This document shows positions 8,101 through 16,749 of a DNA stretch of 64,000 bases, one piece after another. Position 1 is the stretch's first letter. Every line of letters begins with the position of its first letter. The position numbers were made by a program, and so were the translations under genes. Below the pieces are notes generated by a model that was not told where the DNA came from, did no database searches, and saw nothing but the letters and a program-made list of their open reading frames with translations. Origin of the DNA: Serinibacter salmoneus (GTDB lineage Bacteria > Actinomycetota > Actinomycetes > Actinomycetales > Beutenbergiaceae). The stretch is from NCBI RefSeq assembly GCF_002563925.1, contig NZ_PDJD01000001.1:310001-374000 (forward strand). The letters are read 5' to 3'.

Positions 8101-11100
8101 GCGGCGAGGACGGCATCTTCACCTTCGCCACCACCGAGTTGCCGGCCGGAGCGTATGAGACCAAGGTGACCCATGGGCTCTCGTGGGCCGAGAACTACGG
8201 GGCCGACGGCGTGAGTGACGGCGCCAACATCCCGTTCAGCGTCTCGGAGGGAACCCAGGTGGTCTTCACCTACGACGTCGCGACCCACCTGCTCACCATC
8301 GAGGTCGCCGATCCGCCGCTGGCGGGCACCGGCGAGGAGCGTGCGCACTGGGTGAGCGCCGACCTGCTCGCCTACCCGGCCGCCCTCGGCTCGGGAGGGT
8401 CTTACGCGCTGCACCACTCACCGGACGCCACCCTGGAGGTGGTCGACGGCGCGGTCACCGGGGGCGAGGCGCTCGCCCTGGAGGTGGTCGAGGAGGGCCT
8501 GCCGCAGGACATCGCGGACCGGTTCCCGGCGCTCGCGGACTTCACCGCGCTGCGACTCGTGGACGCCGATGCCGCCCAGGCAGCGCAGGCGCTGCGCGGG
8601 CAGGTGATGGTCTCCCGCAGCGACGGCGAGACGCTGACGGCGTTCACCGGGGTGCAGATCCCCGGGGTGCTGGACGACCTGTACGCCGCGGACCTGGCCG
8701 AGGTGACCCTCGGCCTGGACTGGGGCGGGACCAACCCGCTGGTGGCGGCGCTCGCCACCATGGCGGGCCCGGCCGCGGCGGCCGACGCGGCCGAGGCGGC
8801 CGACGCGACCGAGGCGGCTGCGGGTGATGCTCAGGCCACCGCGACGGTGTGGGCCCCGACCGCGCAGAGCGTGGAGCTCGTGCGCTGGGACGGCGCGACC
8901 GGCTCGGAGACCGTGCTCACCGCGGACCGGGACGACGCCGCGGGCTCCTGGAGCGCCGGACCGCTCGCGGCGGGCGACGCCTACCGGTGGCGGATCACCG
9001 TCTACGCGCCGGCGACCGGGGCGATCGAGACCAACGAGGTCACCGATCCCTACTCCGTGGCGCTGACGACGAACTCGGTGGCGAGCGTCGCCGTCGACCT
9101 CTCCGACCCGGCGCTCGCGCCGAGCGAGTGGGCCGAGACCGCCTCCCCGGTGGTGGCGCGGGACGTGGACCAGACGATCTGGGAACTGCACGTGCGCGAC
9201 TTCTCCATCGGGGACGAGACGGTGCCGGAGGCCGACCGCGGCACCTACCGGGCCTTCACGCACACCGATTCGGCGGGGATGACCCACCTGCGGGAGCTCG
9301 CCGAGGCGGGGATCACCACGGTGCACCTGCTGCCCACCTTCGACATCGCCTCCATCGAGGAGGACCCCGAGGCGCAGGCCGCCCCGGAGTGCGATCTGGC
9401 GGGCATGGCGCCCGACAGCGCCGATCAGCAGGAGTGCGTGGGGGCCATCCGCGGCGAGGACGGCTACAACTGGGGATACGACCCGTACCACTTCATGGCG
9501 CCCGAGGGCTCCTACGCCACCAGCCCGGAGGGTACCGAGCGGGTGAGCGAGTTCCGCGAGATGGTCGGCGCACTGCACGCCGCGGACCTGCAGGTGGTGC
9601 TGGACCAGGTGTACAACCACACCGCTGCCTCGGGTCAGGCACCCACGTCGGTGCTGGACCGGGTGGTGCCGGGCTACTACCACCGGCTGAACGCGGCTGG
9701 TGGCGTGGAGACCTCCACCTGCTGCCAGAACATCGCCACCGAGCACGAGGTGGCCGAGCGGCTCATGGTCGACTCGGTGGTGCTGTGGGCGCGGGACTAC
9801 AAGGTGGACGGATTCCGGTTCGACCTCATGGGTCACCACAGCCTCGCGAACATGCAGGCGGTGCGTGAGGCGCTGGATGCCCTGACCCTGGAGGAGGACG
9901 GCGTGGACGGCTCGGCCGTCTACCTCTACGGGGAGGGATGGGACTTCGGCGAGGTCGCCGGGGACGCCCTGTTCGAGCAGGCCCGGCAGGCGAACCTCGC
10001 CGGGACAGGCATCGGGTCCTTCAACGACAGGCTGCGCGACGGCGTGCACGGCGGTTCGCCGGTGGACGGCTCCTCCACGTTCGACCAGGGCTTCGGCACG
10101 GGCCTGGGTACCGACCCGAACGGGCGCTCCCGCACCGGTGCCGAGGACCTCGGGCACCTGACCGACCTGGTCAAGCTCGGCATGGCCGGGAACCTCGCGG
10201 AGTACTCCTTCACCGCCTCGACCGGCGAGACCGTCACGGGCGCCGAGGTGGACTACAACGGCTCGCCGGCCGGGTATGCCGGGCAGCCCTCGGAGACCAT
10301 CAACTACGTGGACGCCCACGACAACGAGACCCTGTTCGATCTCGCGGTCTTCAAGCTCCCGACGGACACTCCGATGGACGAGAGGGTGCGGGCCAACACG
10401 GTGCAGCTGGCGACCGTGGCGCTCGGCCAGTCGCCCTCGTTCTGGCACGCCGGCACCGAACTGCTGCGCTCGAAGTCGCTGGACCGGGACTCCTACGACT
10501 CCGGTGACTGGTTCAACCGGATCGACTGGACGGGGCAGGAGAACACCTTCGGTTCCGGCCTGCCGGGGGCGTGGTCGAACGAGGAGAAGTGGGACCTGAT
10601 GGCCCCGCTGCTCGCCGACGCCTCGCTCAAGCCGGATGCCGCCGCCATGGCGTCCTCCTACGCCCAGGCGCTGGACCTGCTGCGGGTGCGCTCCTCGGTG
10701 GACCTGCTGCGGCTCGGCTCCACGCAGGCGGTGCAGGAGAAGGTCACCTTCCCCGGCTCCGGCCCGGACGAGGCGCCCGGCACCATCGCGATGCTCATCG
10801 ACGACACGGTCGGCTCCCCGGCCTCGGAGTCGCTGGACGGGGCGCTGGTGCTGATCAACGCCTCCCCGGATGCCGTGACCCGGTCCTTCCCCGAGCTGGC
10901 GGGGCGCGAGTTCGTGCTCAACCAGGTGCAGGCCGAGGGGTCCGACGACGTCGTGACCTCCGTGTCCCTCACCGCGGAGGGATCGGTGGAGGTGCCGGCC
11001 CGCTCCTACGTGGTGCTGGTGGAGGAGGCCGAGGTGCAGCCGCCGCCGACCGGTGACCCGACCGAGACGCCGACCGGGGCGCCCACCTCACCCGGCCCCT

Positions 11101-11255
11101 CGCCGTCGGGCACGACGGGTTCGGGCGGCTCGGGTTCGGACGGCTCCGATGGGCTGCCGAGCACCGGCGCGAGCGTGGCCGGTCTCGTGCTGGCCGCACT
11201 GGCCCTGGTGGGCTTCGGCACCCTACTGATCAGGCGTCGCGCCACCCGCGCCTGA
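5136..11255 (+). CDS. Cell-wall-anchored bifunctional amylopullulanase
   Basis: 2039-residue secreted alpha-glucan hydrolase. Order: signal peptide (hydrophobic AAALLATLGLVTAGAA near 35-50), an X25-type starch-binding module (about 65-155), a GH13 alpha-amylase unit (about 180-740) with GFRIDTVKH, FGEVYD and FLGNHD motifs, two more X25 modules (about 860-1050), a CBM48-like domain (from about 1235), then a GH13 pullulanase unit with the hallmark YNWGYDPYHF (about 1445), DGFRFDLMGHH (1558), GEGWDFG (1597) and DAHDNETLFD (1727). A Pro/Thr/Ser/Gly-rich spacer leads to LPSTG (2007-2011), a hydrophobic helix and RRR: a sortase anchor. The enzyme would cut alpha-1,4 and alpha-1,6 bonds of starch or glycogen on the cell surface. 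The start is GTG with a weak AGGA upstream. The only sortase in the window (31657) is a pilus type, so a housekeeping sortase elsewhere probably anchors it. Confidence 0.9.
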   Translation: MPHAPRASHTPGDPAASATPGAVRRPRGRTGPRRRAAALLATLGLVTAGAATAVPSLAEPLEPERTATLVGDLQTELGCESDWAPDCEATLLTPTGTEGVYTLEGELPAGSYEYKIAIDGAWDEAYGLDGGGDNIPLTIGGDATLRFSYDDTTHRTALTPLTLAADEDAAADAAVLADPVRNEGAGESFYFVMTDRFANGDPGNDTAGIAGDRLEHGFDPTDKGFFHGGDVQGLRDQLDYIEGLGTTAIWLTPSFKNAPVQGTGADASAGYHGYWITDFTQIDPHLGTNAELEALIAEAHARDIKVYFDIITNHTADVIDYAEGEYSYIDQATSPYLDAEGTPFDPADYAGGDTFPAMDPATSFPYTPVIAAEDADLKVPAWLNDPTLYHNRGDSTWSGESVTYGDFVGLDDLMTEHPDVVDGFIEIYEAWVDLGIDGFRIDTVKHVNFEFWELFSAAIAEHADAVGNPDFFAFGEVYDADAALLSPYVRDTAMDATLDFAFQSVASSWATGGNSAGLANLFAADDLYTTATTNAQAQPTFLGNHDMGRIGYDVRGADDPVAASAVAHSLMYLTRGQPVVYYGDEQGFVGDGDLGGTDKDARQSLFATQVTEFAEQNLLDGTQAGSVDRYDTDAALYEHIATLADLRQSTPALTEGAQITRLADGGTFVASRVHPDERIEHLVAVTNGAEQTVTVTTLTPGATYTPLLTLSGEETLPAGAPVTATADGEITLTIPARGAVVLVADTEVAAGDDTSITVEAPTPGAAMEGVAPVAAAIDADTWAQTSFAYRVVGASEWTPLGVAETTSPRVFHDVTDLAAGTLIEYRAVRTDAAGTTTGTSTFAGIGHAVDGVVEDGGGEGDLFVTVPGSHNAAMGCTGDWQPGCEAAALSEATGGIYTGTFDIPAGTYEYKAAVGGTWDINYGAGGEPNGANIVYTHEGGDITFYFDPDTGIVWNTAQGPIITLAGSFQSELGCDDWSPDQLCAWMQPSGEDGIFTFATTELPAGAYETKVTHGLSWAENYGADGVSDGANIPFSVSEGTQVVFTYDVATHLLTIEVADPPLAGTGEERAHWVSADLLAYPAALGSGGSYALHHSPDATLEVVDGAVTGGEALALEVVEEGLPQDIADRFPALADFTALRLVDADAAQAAQALRGQVMVSRSDGETLTAFTGVQIPGVLDDLYAADLAEVTLGLDWGGTNPLVAALATMAGPAAAADAAEAADATEAAAGDAQATATVWAPTAQSVELVRWDGATGSETVLTADRDDAAGSWSAGPLAAGDAYRWRITVYAPATGAIETNEVTDPYSVALTTNSVASVAVDLSDPALAPSEWAETASPVVARDVDQTIWELHVRDFSIGDETVPEADRGTYRAFTHTDSAGMTHLRELAEAGITTVHLLPTFDIASIEEDPEAQAAPECDLAGMAPDSADQQECVGAIRGEDGYNWGYDPYHFMAPEGSYATSPEGTERVSEFREMVGALHAADLQVVLDQVYNHTAASGQAPTSVLDRVVPGYYHRLNAAGGVETSTCCQNIATEHEVAERLMVDSVVLWARDYKVDGFRFDLMGHHSLANMQAVREALDALTLEEDGVDGSAVYLYGEGWDFGEVAGDALFEQARQANLAGTGIGSFNDRLRDGVHGGSPVDGSSTFDQGFGTGLGTDPNGRSRTGAEDLGHLTDLVKLGMAGNLAEYSFTASTGETVTGAEVDYNGSPAGYAGQPSETINYVDAHDNETLFDLAVFKLPTDTPMDERVRANTVQLATVALGQSPSFWHAGTELLRSKSLDRDSYDSGDWFNRIDWTGQENTFGSGLPGAWSNEEKWDLMAPLLADASLKPDAAAMASSYAQALDLLRVRSSVDLLRLGSTQAVQEKVTFPGSGPDEAPGTIAMLIDDTVGSPASESLDGALVLINASPDAVTRSFPELAGREFVLNQVQAEGSDDVVTSVSLTAEGSVEVPARSYVVLVEEAEVQPPPTGDPTETPTGAPTSPGPSPSGTTGSGGSGSDGSDGLPSTGASVAGLVLAALALVGFGTLLIRRRATRA

Positions 11256-11289
11256 CAACCCGCGCCTGACGACCCGCGCCTGACGACCC

Positions 11290-11327
11290 GACGCCCCCTG
11301 GCCCGCTCTCGCGGCCCAGGGGGCGTC
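11290..11327. terminator. Bidirectional hairpin terminator
   Basis: Perfect 12-bp inverted repeat (arms 11290-11301 and 11316-11327) with a 14-nt loop, between the convergent amylopullulanase and ogt genes. Just before it, from 11248, a 15-bp unit containing CCCGCGCCTGACGA is repeated about three times over the stop codon. Confidence 0.75.
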
Positions 11328-11356
11328 GTCGTCCAGGCTGCCCGCCCTCACCCTCC

Positions 11357-11398
11357 ACGAGGTGGTTCTGCAGCCACCACGAGGTGGTTATGCAGGCC
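11357..11398. repeat. 22-bp repeat array A, 2 units
   Basis: Two head-to-tail copies at 11357 and 11379 of the 22-bp unit containing CGAGGTGGTT.TGCAG, the reverse orientation of the family core. It lies between convergent genes, just after the hairpin terminator. Confidence 0.75.
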
Positions 11399-11410
11399 CG
11401 ACTCAGCGAC

Positions 11411-11956
11411 TCAGCTCGCGAACCGCGCCTCGTGTGCCTGCAGGGCCCGCTTGATCTCCAGGCCGTAGAAGAACCCGCCCAGGCCACCGTCGCGGCGCAC
11501 GATCCGGTGGCACGGCACGATGAGCGCCACGTGGTTGCGGGCGCACGCGCTGGCTGCGGCGCGCACCGCGCTCGGTCGCCCGGCCGCCGTCGCGAGTTCT
11601 GTGTAGGTCACGGGGTGCCCCGCGCTGACCCGGCGCATCGCGGCCCAGGTGGCCTGGAAGAACTCCCCGCCCTCCTGCGCGACGGCGATGCTCGCCAGGG
11701 CGTCGAGGTCACCCTGGCCGTAGCGGGCGACGGCGTCACGCACCCCGGCGGGTCCGTCACCCTCGGTGATGCCCCGCTCGCGCAGGGCGGCGGGCAGGCG
11801 GGCGAGGTTGGGTTCCTCCTCCAACCACCCGAACAGCCGCACCGCACCGTCCTCCGGGGTGAGGACGGCGTGCGCGGTGCCGGCCGGGGTGTCGTAGTGC
11901 GCCAGCACGAGCGGCGCGGCACCCGGGTCGGTTGTGGGTGAGGCGGTCGTGGTCAT
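11411..11956 (-). CDS. ogt: Methylated-DNA--protein-cysteine S-methyltransferase
   Basis: 181-residue suicide repair protein that moves the methyl group from O6-methylguanine to its own cysteine. The active site is VPCHR with C149, followed by the usual GGFFYGLEIKRALQAHE region that binds the flipped base; the helix-turn-helix part (VTYTELATAAGRPSAVRAAASACARN) precedes it. The ATG at 11956 has GGGAAG about 8 nt upstream; longer reading frames cross a repeat array and are not supported. It lies 101 nt after ada-alkA on the same strand, so the two form a DNA-alkylation repair unit interrupted by three 22-bp repeats. Confidence 0.9.
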   Translation of the reverse strand: MTTTASPTTDPGAAPLVLAHYDTPAGTAHAVLTPEDGAVRLFGWLEEEPNLARLPAALRERGITEGDGPAGVRDAVARYGQGDLDALASIAVAQEGGEFFQATWAAMRRVSAGHPVTYTELATAAGRPSAVRAAASACARNHVALIVPCHRIVRRDGGLGGFFYGLEIKRALQAHEARFAS

Positions 11957-11997
11957 GGTGTTCCCTTCCCTCGTCGTGCTGAACTCTCTCGCAGCGG

Positions 11998-12060
11998 CTG
12001 CAGAATCGCCTCGCGGTGGCTGCAGAATCGCCTCGCAGTGGCTGCAGAAATGCCTCGCTA
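11998..12060. repeat. 22-bp repeat array B, 3 units
   Basis: Units start at 11998, 12020 and 12042 (core CTGCAGAAT/A.GCCTCGC), with a decayed fourth copy near 11979-11997. The array fills the gap between ada-alkA and ogt, the only array that lies between two genes of the same direction. Confidence 0.7.
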
Positions 12061-13644
12061 GGCATAGGCGGTGGCCGTCCACAGGTGTTGCAGCGCGTAG
12101 GAGCGCCATGGGCGCCACGGCTGCGAAGCGGCCTCCGCGCGCCGGGGCGTCATCTCCTTCAGGCTCACGCCCTGCGCGGCCGCCAGGGCCTTGCGCAGCA
12201 CCAGGTCGCTCGGCATGAACGCGTCCGGATCGCGCAGGGCCCGCAGCGCGATGTAGTCCGCGGTCCACGGTCCGATTCCCGGCAGGGCCAGCAGGGACGC
12301 GCGCGTGGCCTCCGGGTCGACCCCGGGCGCCAGGCGAAGCCCGGTGTCCAAGCGCACCCCCTCGGCCAGCACCGAGGCCAGCGTGTGCACGGCGCGCGCC
12401 CGCGCCTGGGTGAGGTTCGCGGCATCCCGGATCGCCTGCGCCCCCACCTCCGCCAGGCGCGACGGCGTGGGGAAGGTGACCGCTTCGCCGTCGGGCATCC
12501 CGGTGGTCGCCTCGGTGAACGAGGCCGGCACCGGCGCGCCGAAGGCGGCGGCGATCCGCGACTGGAACGTGCGGGCCACGGCGAGGGAGACCTGCTGGCC
12601 GAGCACCGCGCAGATCGCGAGCTCGGCGCCGTCCACCGCGCCGGGCACCCGCAGCCCGGGGTGCGCGGCCACGAGCGGTGCGAGCACCTCGTCCTCACCG
12701 AGGTGGGCGCCGATGAGCGCCGGGTCGGCGTCCAGGTCCAGCCACCGGCGCACCGTGCCCACGGCGGGCATCAGGTCGCTCAGCGAGGTCAAGGTGAAGG
12801 AGGCCCGCAGCGCGGGGTGCGCGGCGCCGTCGTCCACCCCGCCCAGGTGGATCCGCGCCACGGCGGGCCCCGACGGCGCAGCCAGCGTCCGCATCGCCTC
12901 CCCGGTGTCGCTGTGGTGCTCCACGCGCTCCAGAGCGTGCGCCCGCAGGGTGCGACGCAGCGGCTCGAGGGCGAGCGGTCCGCGGAAGGTCAGGCGCAGG
13001 GCGATCGTCGCGGGGCCCAGGCCGCTGCGGCCCTCCGCCTCGGGCGGGGCGGTGCGGGTGGCCGCGCCATCACGGATGGCGGCCGCGCGCCGGAAGGACC
13101 GCGGCGGCATCCCGAACTCCTGGCGCATCACGTCGTTGAACTGCCGCAGCGAGCCGAAGCCGGCGGCGAAGGCGACGTCGGTCAGCGGCAGCGCCGTCTG
13201 CTCGATGAGCAGTCGGGCCGCATGGGCACGCCGGGTGCGCGCGAGCTGCTGCGGGGTGGCGCCGACCTCCGCGACGAGCATGCGGTGCAGGTGACGCTCG
13301 CTCACCGCGAGGCTGCGCGCCAGGCCCGCCACCCCGGCCTCGTCCACCGCGCCGTCCGCGATGAGCCGCACCGCGCGGGAGACCAGGTCGCCGCGGGCGT
13401 CCCAGTGCCGCGAGCCCGGCAGGGCATCGGGGCGGCAGCGCTTGCACGCCCGGAACCCGGCGGCGACGGCAGCCGCGGCGGCCGGGAAGTACTGGCAGTT
13501 CTCCGGGCGTGGGGTGCGCGCCGGGCAGGAGGGGCGGCAGTAGATGCCGGTCGTCACCACCCCGAGGTAGAGGCGGCCGTCCCAGCGCGCGTCACGTCCG
13601 GAGACGGCGCGGTGGGCGGCCACGGGATCCAGCGGGAGGTGCAT
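12058..13644 (-). CDS. alkA: Ada-type regulator fused to AlkA 3-methyladenine DNA glycosylase
   Basis: 528-residue fusion. Residues 1-80 form the Ada N-terminal zinc domain with YCRPSC and ACKRC, whose first Cys accepts methyl groups from phosphotriesters. Residues about 85-190 hold an AraC-type DNA-binding domain (SERHLHRMLVAEVGATPQQLAR and DVAFAAGFGSLRQFNDVMRQEFG). The C-terminal half is an AlkA glycosylase with a helix-hairpin-helix LLALPGIGPWTADYIALRAL and the nearby Asp of DPDAFMPSDLVLRKAL. It both removes alkylated bases and probably controls the response, including ogt. Such Ada-AlkA fusions are common in actinobacteria. Confidence 0.9.
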   Translation of the reverse strand: MHLPLDPVAAHRAVSGRDARWDGRLYLGVVTTGIYCRPSCPARTPRPENCQYFPAAAAAVAAGFRACKRCRPDALPGSRHWDARGDLVSRAVRLIADGAVDEAGVAGLARSLAVSERHLHRMLVAEVGATPQQLARTRRAHAARLLIEQTALPLTDVAFAAGFGSLRQFNDVMRQEFGMPPRSFRRAAAIRDGAATRTAPPEAEGRSGLGPATIALRLTFRGPLALEPLRRTLRAHALERVEHHSDTGEAMRTLAAPSGPAVARIHLGGVDDGAAHPALRASFTLTSLSDLMPAVGTVRRWLDLDADPALIGAHLGEDEVLAPLVAAHPGLRVPGAVDGAELAICAVLGQQVSLAVARTFQSRIAAAFGAPVPASFTEATTGMPDGEAVTFPTPSRLAEVGAQAIRDAANLTQARARAVHTLASVLAEGVRLDTGLRLAPGVDPEATRASLLALPGIGPWTADYIALRALRDPDAFMPSDLVLRKALAAAQGVSLKEMTPRRAEAASQPWRPWRSYALQHLWTATAYA

Positions 13645-13766
13645 GCCAGCCAGTGTGCCCCGAGTCGGCGGCTGGAACTAGCGGTGATCGGACATCGCGG
13701 TGGGCGCTCGATCGGTGTGGCGGGCGGGTGGACGCGTGACGCTACCGACGCACCCGGGTTGCGGAC

Positions 13767-15332
13767 TCAGTGCCCGACGCCGAGCTTCCCGCCCAGGCGC
13801 TCCATGCGCGCCGCGCTGTCGGGGTTGAGGCCTGTGAAGCGCACCCGGGTGCCCTTCGCTGCGTACTTCGTCTCGATCGCGTCCAGGGTCGCGACGGTGG
13901 AGGCGTCCCAGATGTGGGCGCCGGAGAAGTCGATGACCACCTCGGCCGGGTCGCTGGCGTAGTCGAAGGAGTACACCAGGTCGTTGGAGGAGGCGAAGAA
14001 CAGTTCCCCGCGCACCGCGTAGACCCGCTGCCCGTCCTCGTCGGAGGCGTCCAGGCGCACCACCTCGACCATGTGTGCCACCCGCCGGGCGAACAGCACG
14101 GAGGCCAGCAGCACCCCGGCGACCACGCCGTAGGCCAGGTTGTGGGTGATCACGGTGACCACCACGGTCAGCAGCATCACGGCGGTCTCGGGCACGGGCA
14201 TGGCGCGCAGCGTGGAGGGGCGGATGGAGTGCCAGTCGAAGGTGCCCACGCTGACCATCACCATCACGGCCACCAGCGCCGCCATCGGCATGATCGCGAC
14301 CACGTCACCCAGGCCCACCACGAGGATCAGCAGGAACACTCCGGCCAGGAACGTGGAGATGCGGGTGCGGGCCCCGGAGGCCTTCACGTTGATCATCGTC
14401 TGGCCGATCATCGCGCAGCCGCCCATGCCGCCGAAGAAGCCGGTGATGATGTTCGCGGCGCCCTGACCCCAGGCCTCGCGGGTCTTGTTGGAGTGGGAGT
14501 CGGTCACGTCGTCGACCAGCTTGGCGGTCATCAACGACTCCAGCAGCCCCACCAGCGCCATCGCGACGGCGAACGGCAGGATGATCTGCAGCGTCTCCAG
14601 CGTCAGGGGCACATCGGGGAAGAAGAGGGTGGGCAGCGACTCCGGCAGCGCCCCCTCATCGCCCACCGTGGGCACCGCGATCCCGGCCACGATCACCACG
14701 AGGGTGAGCAGCACGATCGCCACCAGCGGCGCGGGCACCACGGAGGTGAGCTTGGGGAAGAACACCATGATCGCGATGCCGACCAGCACCAGCGGGTAGA
14801 CGGCGAACGGCACGTCCTGCAGGTGCGGCAGTTGGGAGGTGAAGATGAGGATCGCCAGCGCGTTGACGAAGCCGACCATCACCGAGCGCGGGATGAACCG
14901 CATCATCTTGGCCACACCGAACAGACCGAGGGCCACCTGGATGATCCCCCCGAGGATCACGGTGGCGATCAGGTAGTCCAGCCCGTACTCGCGCACCACG
15001 GGCGCCACCACGAGGGCGACGGCGCCGGTCGCCGCGGAGATCATCGCCGGCCGGCCGCCGAGGAAGGCGATCGAGACGGCCATCGTGAAGGAGGCGAACA
15101 GCCCGACGCGGGGGTCCACCCCGGCGATGATCGAGAAGGCGATCGCCTCGGGGATCAGCGCGAGGGCGACGACGAGGCCCGCCAGCACCTCCGTCTTCAG
15201 CAGCCGCGGGCTGCGCAGGGCGGCCATCACGGAGTAGGACTGGTCCGCCTCCGGGGCGCCGTGCACCGGCGTGGGGGTGGCGGCGGGGTCGCTGATCGGG
15301 GACGTGGTGTTCGGGTTCTCGGGTGCGGTCAC
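13767..15332 (-). CDS. SulP-family anion transporter with STAS domain
   Basis: 521-residue inner-membrane protein with about 11-12 hydrophobic helices from residue 45 to 415, including the SulP signature region (VVALALIPEAIAFSIIAGVDPRVGLFASF) and GFFGGMGGCAMIGQTMINVKASGARTRIST. A C-terminal STAS domain (about 430-515) contains VVIDFSGAHIWDASTVATLDAI. SulP proteins carry sulfate or bicarbonate with proton or sodium coupling; this sequence resembles the short bacterial bicarbonate/sulfate group, and substrate is not certain. The start at 15332 leaves a 30-residue low-complexity head before the first helix. It stands alone, with 145 nt to the upstream hipA stop. Confidence 0.85.
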   Translation of the reverse strand: MTAPENPNTTSPISDPAATPTPVHGAPEADQSYSVMAALRSPRLLKTEVLAGLVVALALIPEAIAFSIIAGVDPRVGLFASFTMAVSIAFLGGRPAMISAATGAVALVVAPVVREYGLDYLIATVILGGIIQVALGLFGVAKMMRFIPRSVMVGFVNALAILIFTSQLPHLQDVPFAVYPLVLVGIAIMVFFPKLTSVVPAPLVAIVLLTLVVIVAGIAVPTVGDEGALPESLPTLFFPDVPLTLETLQIILPFAVAMALVGLLESLMTAKLVDDVTDSHSNKTREAWGQGAANIITGFFGGMGGCAMIGQTMINVKASGARTRISTFLAGVFLLILVVGLGDVVAIMPMAALVAVMVMVSVGTFDWHSIRPSTLRAMPVPETAVMLLTVVVTVITHNLAYGVVAGVLLASVLFARRVAHMVEVVRLDASDEDGQRVYAVRGELFFASSNDLVYSFDYASDPAEVVIDFSGAHIWDASTVATLDAIETKYAAKGTRVRFTGLNPDSAARMERLGGKLGVGH

Positions 15333-15477
15333 GCGGGTCCGTTCCGGCTCGGGGCACGCCGCTACGGGTGTGCACGTCGGCGTGGGCTGGAGGGCAGGCG
15401 CGCAGGCCTCGGATGGGCGCGCGCCGCGGGAACCCTACCCCGGATGGGTGCCCGGGCGCGCGTTCACGTGACCAGGC

Positions 15478-16749
15478 TCATGCCAGACGTGCGGTGGCGT
15501 CCGCTGCCTCGTCCACGCGGGGCAGGAGTCGCGATCGCAGCTCGGTGACGCTGCCGTCCCAGTCCTCGACCTCTGCCAGTGCCGTGCGGAATGCCTCGGG
15601 CAGACCGGACGCGAGGCTACGGACCCGGTCCTCGAGATGGTCGACCTCGAGGCGGAGGTCCTCGGCGAGCTCCCGGATCCGGCTGCGTGTCAGGGCATCG
15701 GCCCTCGTGCTGCCGCCGACGCTCATCGCGAGCTCGCGATCTCGCCCGGGTGGCGGGTCGTAGGCGAGGCCCGTTGCCACGTCGTACATCGGTGCCAATG
15801 TCACTGCGTCGCCATCCAGGAGAACCGCGTAGTTGCGGGCGTGGGCGTCGGGCGCGGCGACAAGCGCGTTGTAGAGCAGACCGTCGGCGAACGCGCGGAC
15901 GTTGCGGTCGGCAGCGAGGGCGGTGGCCGCGGACTCGCGCAGGAGTCGCGCGATGTCGCCAGCGGTGGGCCCCCCGTCCTCCTCGTACTTCTCCCGGACC
16001 CCGAGCGCCTGACACAGGTCCTCCTGGTGAGCCCGGGCGACGGCGCCGTCCACGAGGGGTCGGTCGAAACGCGTGGAGACCACCGCGCGTTCGGAGGCGA
16101 AGTCCAGGTACTCCGCGTGCGCCACCGCGAGCCCGAGAAGCTCGGCGGCGCGTGTGGTGACGTGCTCGATGAGTGCCTGGGATCGCACCGTACGCACCCC
16201 CGGCTTCACCACGTGTGTGCTCGGTGCTCCGCCGAGCGGCCAGAACCAGGCGTCCTCCCGGCGATGGAGGGTCAGCTTCGCCTGGGTGCCGCCGAGCGAC
16301 CAATGCTGCTCACGCATGGTCCAGGATGCCTCCTCGTCCAGGCGCATCTGTGAGAGGCGCTCCTCGACCTCCCCGGGCGTCGCCACGTCCAGCTGCCAGG
16401 GCGGTCGGAGGTCGTCACTCTCCAGGCGTTCGGGGTCGCAGAACTGGACGGCGCCGGCGCAGTCGAGGCCGATGGCATCGAGCAGGCTGAGGGGGTCGCG
16501 TGGATCGGCGCCGTGGGTGCGGCGGATCGCGGCGAGGGCCTCAGGGCTCTCGGGCAGGAGGCCCCACAGGTAGGTGGCGACCCGTTCCCCCACGAAGGAT
16601 CCCCCTTCCCGGGGGAGGGAGAGGGAGAGGGGGGTGCCGCCGTCGCGCAGTGCACGACGCGTGTAGGTGAGCCGGAGTGACCCGGCGCGGGTGCGCTCGA
16701 CGTCGGCCACGTGCTCGCCGAGCAACAGGATGGCGAGGTGGGCGGTCAT
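15478..16749 (-). CDS. hipA: HipA-like serine/threonine kinase toxin
   Basis: 423-residue HipA-family kinase, the toxin half of a type II pair. The N-terminal subdomain (LLLGEHVADVERTRAGSLRLTY) is followed by the HipA core: WSLGGTQAKLTLH (Gly-rich ATP loop), STHVVKPG with the ATP-contacting Lys, NALVAAPDAHARNYAVLL (catalytic Asp and metal-binding Asn), and PMYDVATGLAY (DxT-type metal site). HipA of E. coli phosphorylates GltX and triggers persistence. The start is the ATG at 16749, overlapping the hipB stop as ATGA. All catalytic residues appear intact, so the toxin should be active unless bound. Confidence 0.9.
   Translation of the reverse strand: MTAHLAILLLGEHVADVERTRAGSLRLTYTRRALRDGGTPLSLSLPREGGSFVGERVATYLWGLLPESPEALAAIRRTHGADPRDPLSLLDAIGLDCAGAVQFCDPERLESDDLRPPWQLDVATPGEVEERLSQMRLDEEASWTMREQHWSLGGTQAKLTLHRREDAWFWPLGGAPSTHVVKPGVRTVRSQALIEHVTTRAAELLGLAVAHAEYLDFASERAVVSTRFDRPLVDGAVARAHQEDLCQALGVREKYEEDGGPTAGDIARLLRESAATALAADRNVRAFADGLLYNALVAAPDAHARNYAVLLDGDAVTLAPMYDVATGLAYDPPPGRDRELAMSVGGSTRADALTRSRIRELAEDLRLEVDHLEDRVRSLASGLPEAFRTALAEVEDWDGSVTELRSRLLPRVDEAADATARLA

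Noticed and set aside
4980-8417. Long minus-strand open frame of 1145 codons
   Set aside because: It is entirely antisense to the amylopullulanase gene, has no recognisable protein motif and no ribosome site; such frames are common in very GC-rich genes.
8418-10448. Second long minus-strand frame of 676 codons
   Set aside because: Antisense to the pullulanase part; rich in His/Val/Gly with no motif, typical of the third-position GC bias.
12016-13962. 648-codon plus-strand frame opposite ada-alkA
   Set aside because: Antisense to a gene with complete Ada, AraC and AlkA motifs, and it runs through a repeat array.
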